Below, piece after piece: positions 1 through 6,282 of a stretch of DNA of 16,784 bases. Source of the DNA: an uncultured Clostridia bacterium (GTDB lineage: Bacteria; Bacillota; Clostridia; Oscillospirales; Oscillospiraceae); NCBI GenBank assembly GCA_946187475.1, contig CAMHRJ010000017.1, positions 1 through 16,784 of the forward strand, read 5' to 3'. The notes under the pieces are model-generated. The model did not search any database, had not been told where the DNA came from, and worked only from the letters and a program-made list of their open reading frames with translations. Both the position numbers and the translations under genes were made by a program. Positions within the stretch are counted from its first letter, which is position 1. Every line of letters starts with the position of its first letter.

Positions 1-168
1 GTGTTCCTTCTGGGCAAAGGTGCTGCAGAAGGTTTCACTCTTGGTCTTGGCCTGGTCGTTCCGCACCTGAATGTGCTCGGCGTGGCACTCCTTGCCGCTT
101 TCGTTGTAAGCGCAGTGCTCCACGTTGCAGCCCACGCCCTGAATGGGGTCACAGCAGTTTTTGTTCAT
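1..168 (-). CDS. DUF1540 domain protein, small Cys-rich, 3' end missing
   Basis: Read on the minus strand from the ATG at 168 to the window edge, this gives 56 residues with no stop reached, so the gene is partial at its C-terminus. The protein has a Cys pattern typical of DUF1540: C14-x4-C19 followed by YN and G, then C28, and a late ETFC (C48) before STF. Additional Cys pairs with this one at C5/C6. The start is fixed by an AGGAGG at 176-181, seven bases before the ATG. DUF1540 proteins are short (about 50-110 residues), common in Clostridia, and of unknown function; the conserved Cys suggest metal binding, which is inference. It is divergently oriented from the metallophosphoesterase at 260. 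It lies outside the usual ORF size limits and is easily missed because the antisense strand is also open. Confidence 0.85.
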   Translation of the reverse strand, partial: MNKNCCDPIQGVGCNVEHCAYNESGKECHAEHIQVRNDQAKTKSETFCSTFAQKEH

Positions 169-210
169 GATGTTGCCTCCTCAGATGTGTTCCGGCAAAA
201 CCGGTCGGAC

Positions 211-239
211 CTAGTATGCCCATCTGGGGAGAGAATCAA
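211..239 (-). promoter_or_regulatory. Candidate promoter for the DUF1540 gene
   Basis: On the minus strand TTGATT (complement of 234-239) and TACTAG (complement of 211-216) are 17 bases apart, about 40 bases upstream of the DUF1540 start. The -10 is not a good sigma-A match. The same bases also read CATACTA (complement of 212-218), which resembles the -10 of forespore sigma-G promoters, so the sigma factor is open. The call rests on spacing and position only. Confidence 0.3.
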
Positions 240-259
240 ACAGGGAGGAGGAAAGGCAT

Positions 260-949
260 ATGGCGCTTTACGCCATCGGCGACCTGCATCTGTCGCTTTC
301 AGGCGATAAGAGCATGGAGGTTTTCGGCGGCAGCTGGACCGACTATGTGGAGAAGATCCGCCGGAGCTTTTCCGAACTCCGGCCGGAGGACGTCATCGTT
401 CTCTGCGGCGATCTGAGCTGGGCCATGTCGCTGGAGAGCGCCGTGGAGGATTTTCGGTTCCTCGCGGAGCTCCCCGGTAAAAAGATCATCGTCAAGGGCA
501 ACCACGACTACTGGTGGAACACCGCCGCGAAGTTTTATCGCTTCTGCGAGCAAAACGAATTCACGAACTTCGAAGTGCTGAACAATAACAGCATCCCTTA
601 TGGTGACTACGCCCTCTGCGGCACCCGGGGCTGGTTCTTCGAAGAGGAAAAGGGCGACGCCCACGATCGCAAGATCATGCTGCGGGAGGTGGGACGGCTG
701 GAGGCTTCCCTCAAGGCCGCCGGCGACGCGCCCAAGCTGGTTTTCCTCCACTATCCGCCCAAGTACCAGGGCTATGAATGCCCGGAGATTCTCGAACTGC
801 TGGAGCGGTATGAAGTCTCCCATTGCTTTTACGGCCACATCCATGGCCGGGGCCACTGCTCCGCCTTTCAGGGCAGAATGGGCTGCACGGAGTTCCGCAT
901 GGTCAGCGGCGATTACCTGAATTTCATTCCATATAAGGTGCTCGATTAA
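260..949 (+). CDS. Metallophosphoesterase (calcineurin-like)
   Basis: A 229-residue protein with all five blocks of the calcineurin-like metallophosphoesterase fold: GDLH (7-10), GDLSW (50-54), GNHDYWW (80-86), FLHYPP (162-167) and YGHIHG (191-196). The likely di-metal ligands are D8, H10, D51, N82-region Asn/His (GNHD), H164, H193 and H195. It should be a soluble cytoplasmic phosphohydrolase using two divalent metals; the substrate (phosphoprotein, nucleotide or other phosphodiester) cannot be read from the sequence. The start is supported by a very purine-rich Shine-Dalgarno region at 243-256. There is no signal peptide. The gene stands alone: divergent from DUF1540, convergent with the sirtuin-like gene, and ended by a shared terminator. 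Clostridial relatives are usually annotated simply as metallophosphoesterases. Confidence 0.93.
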   Translation: MALYAIGDLHLSLSGDKSMEVFGGSWTDYVEKIRRSFSELRPEDVIVLCGDLSWAMSLESAVEDFRFLAELPGKKIIVKGNHDYWWNTAAKFYRFCEQNEFTNFEVLNNNSIPYGDYALCGTRGWFFEEEKGDAHDRKIMLREVGRLEASLKAAGDAPKLVFLHYPPKYQGYECPEILELLERYEVSHCFYGHIHGRGHCSAFQGRMGCTEFRMVSGDYLNFIPYKVLD

Positions 950-984
950 AAACACCGGACAGTTTCGAACTGTCCGGTGTTTTT
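948..984. terminator. Bidirectional intrinsic terminator with both stop codons
   Basis: A perfect inverted repeat: 948-964 pairs with 968-984 around a 3-base loop (17 pairs, including an A5/T5 base). Each arm ends in a run of T in its own transcription direction, so it can stop transcription from both convergent genes. The TAA of the phosphoesterase (947-949) and the TAA of the sirtuin-like gene (984-986 on the minus strand) both lie at the hairpin edges. Confidence 0.93.
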
Positions 985-1862
985 TACAGCTGCGCAAAGA
1001 TTTCCGCCGCGTTGCCGTTGATACAGATGGATTGCTCTTTCAAATCGTCCGGGCAGTAGGCGTGGCTCCTGCCCATGCAGACGTAAGTGGCCTCCGGGTT
1101 CTTCGCCGTGAGCTGCCAGAAGGGATATTTGATGATCATCGGGGTGTTGTGACCCACGCCGATCTCCCAGTACAGAACCTTGCCCTTCGAGTGGCGGCGG
1201 ATGAAGTCCCGGTAGCGGACGCTGGCGTCGTGCCAGCCCGCGTCCTCCACAAAACTGTCGTCGGAGCGCAGATTCATGGTCATGGGCTTCCCGCAGTGGG
1301 GACACCGCGGCACCAGCTCCGTGGGAATGCGCATCTGAATCCTGCTCCAGTCCGGCGGAGCGAGATTGTCGTCCGCCTCGATGACGAAGCCCTGGGCCGG
1401 CAGCATTTCCCGCACGGTTTTCTCGTTGTCGTAGGTCAGCTTGTGGCAGGGCTCCATGCACTGCCACAGCCCGTAGTCGCCCTGGGTGTAGAACAGCCGC
1501 TCTTTTTCGAAGCCCGCGCGCTGGAAACAGTGGTCCACATTGGTGGTCAGAACGAAATAGTCCTTGTCCTTCACGACCCGAAGCAGCTCCGAATAGAGGT
1601 CGGACGGGATGGGCGCATAGCGGTTCACCCAGATATGTCGGCTCCACCAGGCCCAGTACTCCTCCAGACCCCGGAAGGGGTAAAACCCGCCGGAATACAT
1701 GTCCTGAATGCCGTATTTTTCAATAAAGTCGCGGAAATAGGTCTCAAACCGCTCTCCGGCGTAGAGATATCCCGCCGCGGTGGAGAGGCCTGCGCCCGCG
1801 CCGATGACCACGGCGTCCGCGGAATGAAGTGCTTTTTGAAGCTGCATCACAGTTTCTTCCAT
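984..1862 (-). CDS. Sir2-family protein, class M (SirTM)-like
   Basis: A 292-residue protein with a Sir2 Rossmann core. The NAD-binding GAGAGLS is at 21-27, TTNVD at 106-110 corresponds to the classical TQNID, and GVGHNTP is at 235-241. A four-Cys zinc module is plausible from C135/C139 and C187/C190. Two classical hallmarks are absent: the GIPDFR stretch is replaced by AAGYLYAG (29-36), and the catalytic HG is QGDYG (127-131), i.e. Gln127 in place of His. From memory, class M sirtuins (SirTM), which are protein ADP-ribosyltransferases in some pathogens, share this His-to-Gln change and the Asn-to-Gln spacing of 19 residues. The activity here (ADP-ribosylation versus deacylation) is inference. 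The macrodomain, GcvH-like and LplA genes that accompany typical SirTM are not in this window. The start at 1862 has GAAAGGA seven bases upstream; Met6 is a possible alternative. Confidence 0.85.
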   Translation of the reverse strand: MEETVMQLQKALHSADAVVIGAGAGLSTAAGYLYAGERFETYFRDFIEKYGIQDMYSGGFYPFRGLEEYWAWWSRHIWVNRYAPIPSDLYSELLRVVKDKDYFVLTTNVDHCFQRAGFEKERLFYTQGDYGLWQCMEPCHKLTYDNEKTVREMLPAQGFVIEADDNLAPPDWSRIQMRIPTELVPRCPHCGKPMTMNLRSDDSFVEDAGWHDASVRYRDFIRRHSKGKVLYWEIGVGHNTPMIIKYPFWQLTAKNPEATYVCMGRSHAYCPDDLKEQSICINGNAAEIFAQL

Positions 1863-1885
1863 CGTAAGATCCTTTCTGTCTGAAG

Positions 1886-1915
1886 AAAAAACCCATCGGC
1901 TGAAACAGCCGATGG
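1886..1915 (-). terminator. Intrinsic terminator after the EFR1 gene, just before the sirtuin gene
   Basis: The arms 1893-1901 and 1907-1915 pair perfectly (9 pairs, plus a closing G-C around AAA). On the minus strand the stem is followed by six T (complement of 1886-1891). It lies 16 bases after the EFR1 stop and its U-tract ends 23 bases before the sirtuin ATG. On the plus strand no T-run follows, so it acts for minus-strand transcription only. Confidence 0.88.
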
Positions 1916-1931
1916 ATCAACATGCTATGGT

Positions 1932-2684
1932 TCAGATGTAGAGCTTCGGCTCCTTGCGGGCGACGGCGCCCTTCTTCTTCAGATAGGCATACACGGCCAG
2001 CTGATCCACCTTCGGAATGTAGCGGGAGTCCGTGGTGCAGACGTGGACACAGTGCATGCAGCTGATGCACTTGAGGGCGTTGGTCCTGCGCAGGTGCTTT
2101 TCCGGGATGGCGCCCACGGGGCAGTTGTCATAGCACATGCCGCAGCCCACGCAGGTGATGGAGCCCGCGGGCTTGATGGGAAGACCCACATACTTGCGAT
2201 ATTTATGGCTGCCGGGGAGGTTCGGTGCGGAGAAATCCTCTTTGGCGTACTTTGCCTCCACTTCCTTCACGAAGCCCTCCAGCTTGCTGAAGTCGCCGGC
2301 GTCGGGGCGCCCGGCGGCGATCTTCGGCGTCAGAGAGTGCTGGGCGATCATCTCCATGCCGGCGATGACCTTGAAGCCGGACTTCTCGCACAGGTCGCTC
2401 ATCTCCATCAGCGCGTCGCCAACCTCATTGTTTCCGTAGACAGCCACGACCACGGCGGCGGTGTTCTTGCCGGTGATGTGCGTCATGCGCTCCTGCATGG
2501 GCTTCGGGACGCGGCCGCCGTAAACGGGCACGCAGAAATAGATCAGCGCGTCGGCGTCGGCCTCGGCGTCATAGGCGTCCACGATGATATCCACCGGGGG
2601 ACATTCGGCGTATTTGCCAATGGCCTCGGCCACCTTCTGGGTGCCGCCGGTGGGGCTGAAGTAATAAGCGAGCTTCTGTTTCAT
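1932..2684 (-). CDS. EFR1-type flavodoxin / 2[4Fe-4S] ferredoxin
   Basis: A 250-residue protein with two parts. Residues 1-150 are flavodoxin-like: the FMN phosphate loop is SPTGGTQK (10-17) and a second flavin-contact block is VPVYGGRVP (52-60). Residues 170-220 hold two 4Fe-4S binding sites, C178-x2-C181-x2-C184-x3-C188-P and C206-x2-C209-x2-C212-x3-C216. This is the layout of EFR1-family ferrodoxins, soluble electron carriers that pass electrons between flavin and iron-sulphur clusters in anaerobes. The physiological partner is unknown. AGAAAGGA lies 10 bases before the start and a good promoter precedes it. It is followed by a terminator and then the sirtuin-like gene on the same strand. 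The promoter placement makes it the first gene of the unit. Confidence 0.92.
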   Translation of the reverse strand: MKQKLAYYFSPTGGTQKVAEAIGKYAECPPVDIIVDAYDAEADADALIYFCVPVYGGRVPKPMQERMTHITGKNTAAVVVAVYGNNEVGDALMEMSDLCEKSGFKVIAGMEMIAQHSLTPKIAAGRPDAGDFSKLEGFVKEVEAKYAKEDFSAPNLPGSHKYRKYVGLPIKPAGSITCVGCGMCYDNCPVGAIPEKHLRRTNALKCISCMHCVHVCTTDSRYIPKVDQLAVYAYLKKKGAVARKEPKLYI

Positions 2685-2720
2685 AGGGCATTCGTCCTTT
2701 CTGGTTTCGGTGTTGTTATT

Positions 2721-2750
2721 AGAATATCATTTTCTCCATACGCCTGTCAA
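2721..2750 (-). promoter_or_regulatory. Sigma-A promoter for the EFR1 gene
   Basis: On the minus strand a perfect TTGACA (complement of 2745-2750) and TATTCT (complement of 2721-2726) are 18 bases apart. The -10 ends about 36 bases upstream of the ATG. It may also serve the sirtuin gene by read-through of the terminator at 1886-1915. Confidence 0.75.
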
Positions 2751-2845
2751 TCAACACTTTCGCGTTTTTCGGCACAAACGGCGAAAAATGCCGCCGGAAT
2801 TGAAAAATCTTTTCCGTCCCAGGGGGATTCTTCGAAAATATTGTG

Positions 2846-2874
2846 TTGATTTTGTCGGGACAATCTGTTATAGT
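2846..2874 (+). promoter_or_regulatory. Candidate sigma-A promoter of the tig-clpP-clpX-lon operon
   Basis: TTGATT (2846-2851) and TATAGT (2869-2874) are 17 bases apart in an AT-rich spacer that is otherwise without genes (2685-2901). The predicted transcript starts near 2881, leaving a leader of about 20 bases before the tig ATG. An alternative pair, TTGTCG (2852-2857) with TATAAG (2876-2881) at 18 bases, overlaps it. Confidence 0.55.
2852..2863. repeat. Short inverted repeat inside the tig promoter spacer
   Basis: TTGTC-GG-GACAA, a perfect 5-bp inverted repeat with a 2-base centre, sits between the proposed -35 and -10 elements. Its position is that of a repressor operator. It matches neither the CIRCE element nor the CtsR direct repeat known from heat-shock genes, and such a short repeat could be chance. 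Confidence 0.3.
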
Positions 2875-2901
2875 GTATAAGCCTGTAATTTTGTAAATCC
2901 A

Positions 2902-4254
2902 ATGAACGTCCAGAACATCGAGAAAAAAGAAAACAACACCGCTTCCTTCCAGGTCGTCGTTGATGCCGCCACCTTTGACAAGGCTGTCGACGCGGTCTAT
3001 CGCCGCAACAAGAGCGAAGTCTATATGCCCGGCTTCCGCAAGGGCAAGGCTCCCCGTCAGGTGATCGAGGGCTTTTACGGCAAGGAAGTTTTCTATGAAG
3101 AGGCCGTTGAGGATCTGGCTGACGAGGCTTTTTCCACCGGCTTTGCCGAGACCGGCCTGAAGATGGTCGGCCGTCCCAACATTGAGAACATCGACGTCTC
3201 CGATGAGAAGGTCCTGACCTACACCTTCGGCGTGGTTCTGTACCCCGTCGTGAAGCTGGGCGAGTATCGCGGCATCAAGGCCAAGAAGCCCGAGGTGGAC
3301 TTTGACGAAGCCAGAGTCACCGAGGAGCTGGAGGCTGTGCGCAAGCGCAACGCCCGTCTCATCGACGTGGAGCGTCCCGCCCAGAACGGCGACCGCGTGA
3401 CCATCGACTTCGAGGGCTTCGTGGATGAGGTCGCTTTCGACGGCGGCAAGGGCGATGATTACGATCTGGAGCTGGGCAGCGGCACCTTCATCCCCGGCTT
3501 TGAGGATCAGGTCGTCGGCATGTCCGTCGGCGAGACTCGCGACGTGAACGTCACCTTCCCCGAGGAGTACACCCCTGAGCTGGCCGGCAAGGCCGCCGTG
3601 TTCAAGGTCACCCTCAAGGGCGTCCAGGAGCAGGAGCTGCCTGAGCTGGACGACGAGCTGGCCAAGGACATCTCCGACTTCGACACCATGGCCGAGTACA
3701 CCGATCACCTCCGCGAGGACCTGAAGAAGAAGTTCGACGAGGAGCAGGAGAGCGCCTACAGCGCTCAGCTGATGGAAGCTGCCATCAACACCATGGAGGT
3801 CGAGGTTCCCGACGTCATGGTGGAGGACAAGCTGGAAGAGCAGCTGCGCACCTATGCCAGCTCCATGGGCATGATGCCGATGGATATGACCCGCGACGAG
3901 ATTCTGAAGGCCATCCAGATCGACTGGAACACCTGGAGCGGCGTTATGCGTCCCCAGGCCAACTTCGAGCTGCACACCGAGCTGCTGCTGGATGCCATTG
4001 CCGAGGCTGAGAAGGTCGAAGTCTCCGACGAGGACTTCGAGCAGGCTCTGAAGGACATGGCCGAGACCTACGGCATGGAGGCTGATCAGGTCCGCCAGTA
4101 TGTGAACGCCGACGTGGTCCGCACCGACCTGGCCCGCCGCAAGGCTGCCCAGATCATCCGCGAGGCTGCCATCGACGCCGAGCCCGATCCGGCTCCCGAG
4201 GCTCCCGCCGCTGAGGAAGCCCCCACTGCTGAGGAAGCTCCCGCCGCCGAGTAA
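2902..4254 (+). CDS. tig: Trigger factor (ribosome-associated chaperone / PPIase)
   Basis: A 450-residue protein matching trigger factor in length and order. The ribosome-docking domain (about 1-115) carries GFRKGKAP at 44-51, the signature that binds ribosomal protein L23. The FKBP-type peptidyl-prolyl isomerase domain is at about 160-245, with GDRVTIDFEGFVD (163-175) and GSGTFIPGFEDQVVGM (192-207). The helical C-terminal chaperone arms run from about 250 to 425. It shields nascent chains at the exit tunnel. The tail (426-450) is an acidic Pro/Ala/Glu repeat. The start agrees with the family N-terminus, yet no Shine-Dalgarno sequence is visible in the preceding 30 bases, which is unusual next to the strong SDs of other genes here. 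It heads the proteostasis operon; no terminator separates it from clpP. Confidence 0.96.
   Translation: MNVQNIEKKENNTASFQVVVDAATFDKAVDAVYRRNKSEVYMPGFRKGKAPRQVIEGFYGKEVFYEEAVEDLADEAFSTGFAETGLKMVGRPNIENIDVSDEKVLTYTFGVVLYPVVKLGEYRGIKAKKPEVDFDEARVTEELEAVRKRNARLIDVERPAQNGDRVTIDFEGFVDEVAFDGGKGDDYDLELGSGTFIPGFEDQVVGMSVGETRDVNVTFPEEYTPELAGKAAVFKVTLKGVQEQELPELDDELAKDISDFDTMAEYTDHLREDLKKKFDEEQESAYSAQLMEAAINTMEVEVPDVMVEDKLEEQLRTYASSMGMMPMDMTRDEILKAIQIDWNTWSGVMRPQANFELHTELLLDAIAEAEKVEVSDEDFEQALKDMAETYGMEADQVRQYVNADVVRTDLARRKAAQIIREAAIDAEPDPAPEAPAAEEAPTAEEAPAAE
4192..4251 (+). repeat. Low-complexity Ala/Pro/Glu repeat at the tig C-terminus
   Basis: Three imperfect copies of an EAPAAE/EEAPTAE unit encode the last 20 residues of trigger factor. 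The DNA units resemble each other (gctgaggaagc...), consistent with local duplication. A disordered acidic tail is likely; such tails vary freely among trigger factors. Confidence 0.7.
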
Positions 4255-4328
4255 TCCACAGGGTTTTAATTTCATACAAACCGGCTATGCTCTCTTGGGT
4301 AAGCGATTTTTGAAAGGAGCATAATAAC

Positions 4329-4910
4329 ATGAGTTTGGTACCGTATGTTGTGGAGCAGACCTCCCGCGGGGAGCGCTCTTATGACATTTTCTCCCGCCTG
4401 CTGAACGATCGCATCGTCATGCTGTGCGAGGAGGTCAACGACACCACGGCAAGTCTCGTGGTCGCACAGCTGCTGTATCTGGAGGCCCAGGACCCGGATA
4501 AGGACATTCAGTTCTATATCAACAGTCCCGGCGGCAGCGTCACCTCCGGCTTTGCGATCTACGATACGATGCAGTATATTAAGCCCGATGTCAGCACCAT
4601 CTGCATCGGCATGGCCGCCAGCATGGGCGCGTTCTTGCTGTCCAGCGGCGCCAAGGGCAAGCGCATTGCCCTTCCCAACGCCGAGATCATGATCCACCAG
4701 CCCTCCGGCGGCAGCCGGGGCCAGGCCACGGACATCCAGATCCAGGCGGCGCAGATCCTGCGCATCAAGGATAAGCTGAATCGCATTCTGGCTGAGAACA
4801 CAGGCAAGCCTGTGGAGACCATCGCAGCCGACTGCGAGCGCGACAACTATATGACCGCCGACGAAGCCCTGGAATATGGACTCATCGACAAGGTCATCTA
4901 CAAGCGTTAA
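4329..4910 (+). CDS. clpP: ATP-dependent Clp protease, proteolytic subunit ClpP
   Basis: A 193-residue serine protease of the Clp family, the usual length. The catalytic triad is visible: Ser98 in GMAASMGA (94-101), His123 in MIHQP (121-125) and Asp172 in ERDNYM (170-175). The oxyanion-region NSPGGS is at 65-70. It forms a double-heptamer chamber that degrades substrates unfolded by ClpX (next gene) or ClpC/ClpA. The start has AAAGGAG at 4313-4319 ten bases upstream, and the family N-terminus MSLVPYVVEQTSRGER confirms it. The 74 bases after tig hold no terminator, so it is co-transcribed with tig. No CtsR-type direct repeat is seen upstream. Confidence 0.98.
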   Translation: MSLVPYVVEQTSRGERSYDIFSRLLNDRIVMLCEEVNDTTASLVVAQLLYLEAQDPDKDIQFYINSPGGSVTSGFAIYDTMQYIKPDVSTICIGMAASMGAFLLSSGAKGKRIALPNAEIMIHQPSGGSRGQATDIQIQAAQILRIKDKLNRILAENTGKPVETIAADCERDNYMTADEALEYGLIDKVIYKR

Positions 4911-4919
4911 AGTAGCACC

Positions 4920-4947
4920 ATGGGAGGGAGCGCAAGCTTCCTCCCAT
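4920..4947 (+). other. Stable hairpin with a GCAA tetraloop between clpP and clpX
   Basis: The 12-bp stem 4920-4931 / 4936-4947 (one G-U pair) is closed by a C-G pair on the GNRA-type loop GCAA (4932-4935). No T-run follows directly (the next bases are CCAGACTATTTTC), so it is a poor terminator. It is more likely an RNA stability or processing element, or a partial attenuator lowering clpX relative to clpP. Its function is inference. Confidence 0.75.
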
Positions 4948-4988
4948 CCAGACTATTTTCGGAACACAAAAAAGGGGAATCTGAATCC

Positions 4989-6251
4989 ATGGCAAGAAAC
5001 GACGACAAGAAAAATCTGCGCTGCTCCTTCTGCGGCAAACCGCAGTCTCTGGTAGAGCGTTTGATTGCCGGCAACGGCTCTTATATCTGCGATGAGTGCA
5101 TCCGTCTGTGCATGAGCATCATCGACGAGAGCTACGAGCCGGAGATGGTCGGCCCCGGTTCCATCGACTTCGGCCTCAACGAGCACAACCTCCCGAAGCC
5201 TGCGGAAATCCGGGCAAAGCTGGATGAGTATATCATCGGCCAGGAGCGCACCAAGATTGCGCTGGCCGTTGCGGTTTATAACCACTATAAACGCATTCTC
5301 CACGGCGACAGCAGCGACGTGGAGCTGCAAAAGAGCAACATTCTTCTGATTGGTCCCACCGGCAGCGGCAAGACCCTCTTCGCCCAGACTCTGGCGAAGA
5401 TGCTGAACGTGCCCTTTGCCATCGCCGACGCCACCACCCTCACCGAGGCCGGCTATGTGGGCGAGGATGTGGAAAACATCCTCTTGAAGCTGCTGCAGGC
5501 CGCGGACTTCGATGTGGAGCGGGCCCAGCGGGGCATCATCTATATCGACGAGATTGATAAAATCGCCCGCAAGGGAGAGAATACCTCCATCACCCGTGAC
5601 GTCTCCGGCGAGGGCGTGCAGCAGGCTCTGCTGAAGCTGCTGGAGGGCACCGTGGCCAACGTTCCGCCCCAGGGCGGCCGCAAGCACCCCCACCAGGAGT
5701 TCATCCACGTGGACACCACCAATATTCTCTTCATCTGCGGCGGCGCCTTCGACGGCATCGACAAGATCGTGGAGCAGCGCATGGACAAGCGCTCTCTGGG
5801 CTTCGGCGCCGAGATCAAGAGCGCCAAGGACCGGGACCTGAGCGAGATCATGGAGAATGTCAACCAGCACGATCTGCTGAAGTTCGGCATCATCCCGGAG
5901 CTCATCGGCCGTATGCCGGTGCTCACCAGCCTGAACAACCTCAGCCGGGAGGACCTCATCCGCATCCTCACCGAGCCGAAAAACGCTCTCACCAAACAGT
6001 ATGAGGCGCTCATGCGCTATGACGATGTGGATCTGGTCTTCGAGCCTGACGCCCTGGGCGCCATGGCGGACAAGGCCATCGCTTTGGAGATCGGCGCCCG
6101 CGGTCTGCGCAGCGTCATGGAGAAGATCATGACGAACATTCTCTATTCCGTTCCCTCCGATCCCACCATCGATCAGGTGATCATTACCGCTGCCTGTGTG
6201 AGCGGCGATGAGGAGCCGGTGGTGCACCACCGCCAGAGCGCCAGCGCCTGA
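4989..6251 (+). CDS. clpX: ATP-dependent Clp protease, ATP-binding subunit ClpX
   Basis: A 420-residue AAA+ unfoldase when started at 4989. The N-terminal zinc domain has C12, C15, C34 and C37 (CSFCGK, ICDECI). Walker A is GPTGSGKT (122-129), the pore-1 loop is GYVGED (155-160), Walker B is IIYIDEID (183-190), the RKH loop is at 231-233, the ClpP-contacting LGF loop lies in RSLGFGAE (268-275), and sensor 2 is GARGLR (369-374). It recognises, unfolds and feeds substrates to ClpP. An in-frame ATG at 4920 would add 23 residues but lies inside a hairpin, has no Shine-Dalgarno sequence, and the added residues do not resemble ClpX. The chosen ATG follows AAGGGG at 4972-4977, and its MARNDDKKNLRCSFCGK fits the family. 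Confidence 0.98.
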   Translation: MARNDDKKNLRCSFCGKPQSLVERLIAGNGSYICDECIRLCMSIIDESYEPEMVGPGSIDFGLNEHNLPKPAEIRAKLDEYIIGQERTKIALAVAVYNHYKRILHGDSSDVELQKSNILLIGPTGSGKTLFAQTLAKMLNVPFAIADATTLTEAGYVGEDVENILLKLLQAADFDVERAQRGIIYIDEIDKIARKGENTSITRDVSGEGVQQALLKLLEGTVANVPPQGGRKHPHQEFIHVDTTNILFICGGAFDGIDKIVEQRMDKRSLGFGAEIKSAKDRDLSEIMENVNQHDLLKFGIIPELIGRMPVLTSLNNLSREDLIRILTEPKNALTKQYEALMRYDDVDLVFEPDALGAMADKAIALEIGARGLRSVMEKIMTNILYSVPSDPTIDQVIITAACVSGDEEPVVHHRQSASA

Positions 6252-6282
6252 ATGGAAGCAATTCCCTGCGAAAGGACGAACT

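Noticed and set aside
1..309. Forward-strand open frame at the left edge
   Set aside because: Opposite to the DUF1540 gene, which has a Cys signature and AGGAGG; the forward translation has no recognisable features and overlaps the phosphoesterase start.
2765..2788. TTTTTCG / CGAAAAA inverted repeat in the EFR1-tig gap
   Set aside because: Only 7 pairs with a 10-base loop, no following U-tract and no gene end nearby, so I do not call it a terminator or operator.
2719..4275. A 518-codon minus-strand open frame over tig
   Set aside because: Antisense shadow of trigger factor with low-complexity translation; it also runs through the EFR1 promoter region.
4920..4988. Upstream in-frame start for clpX at 4920
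   Set aside because: The ATG is inside the 12-bp hairpin, has no Shine-Dalgarno, and the extra 23 residues do not fit the ClpX N-terminus.
6208..6282. Upstream in-frame start for lon at 6208
   Set aside because: It would overlap the end of clpX; the ATG at 6283 has AAAGGA upstream and gives the normal Lon N-terminus.
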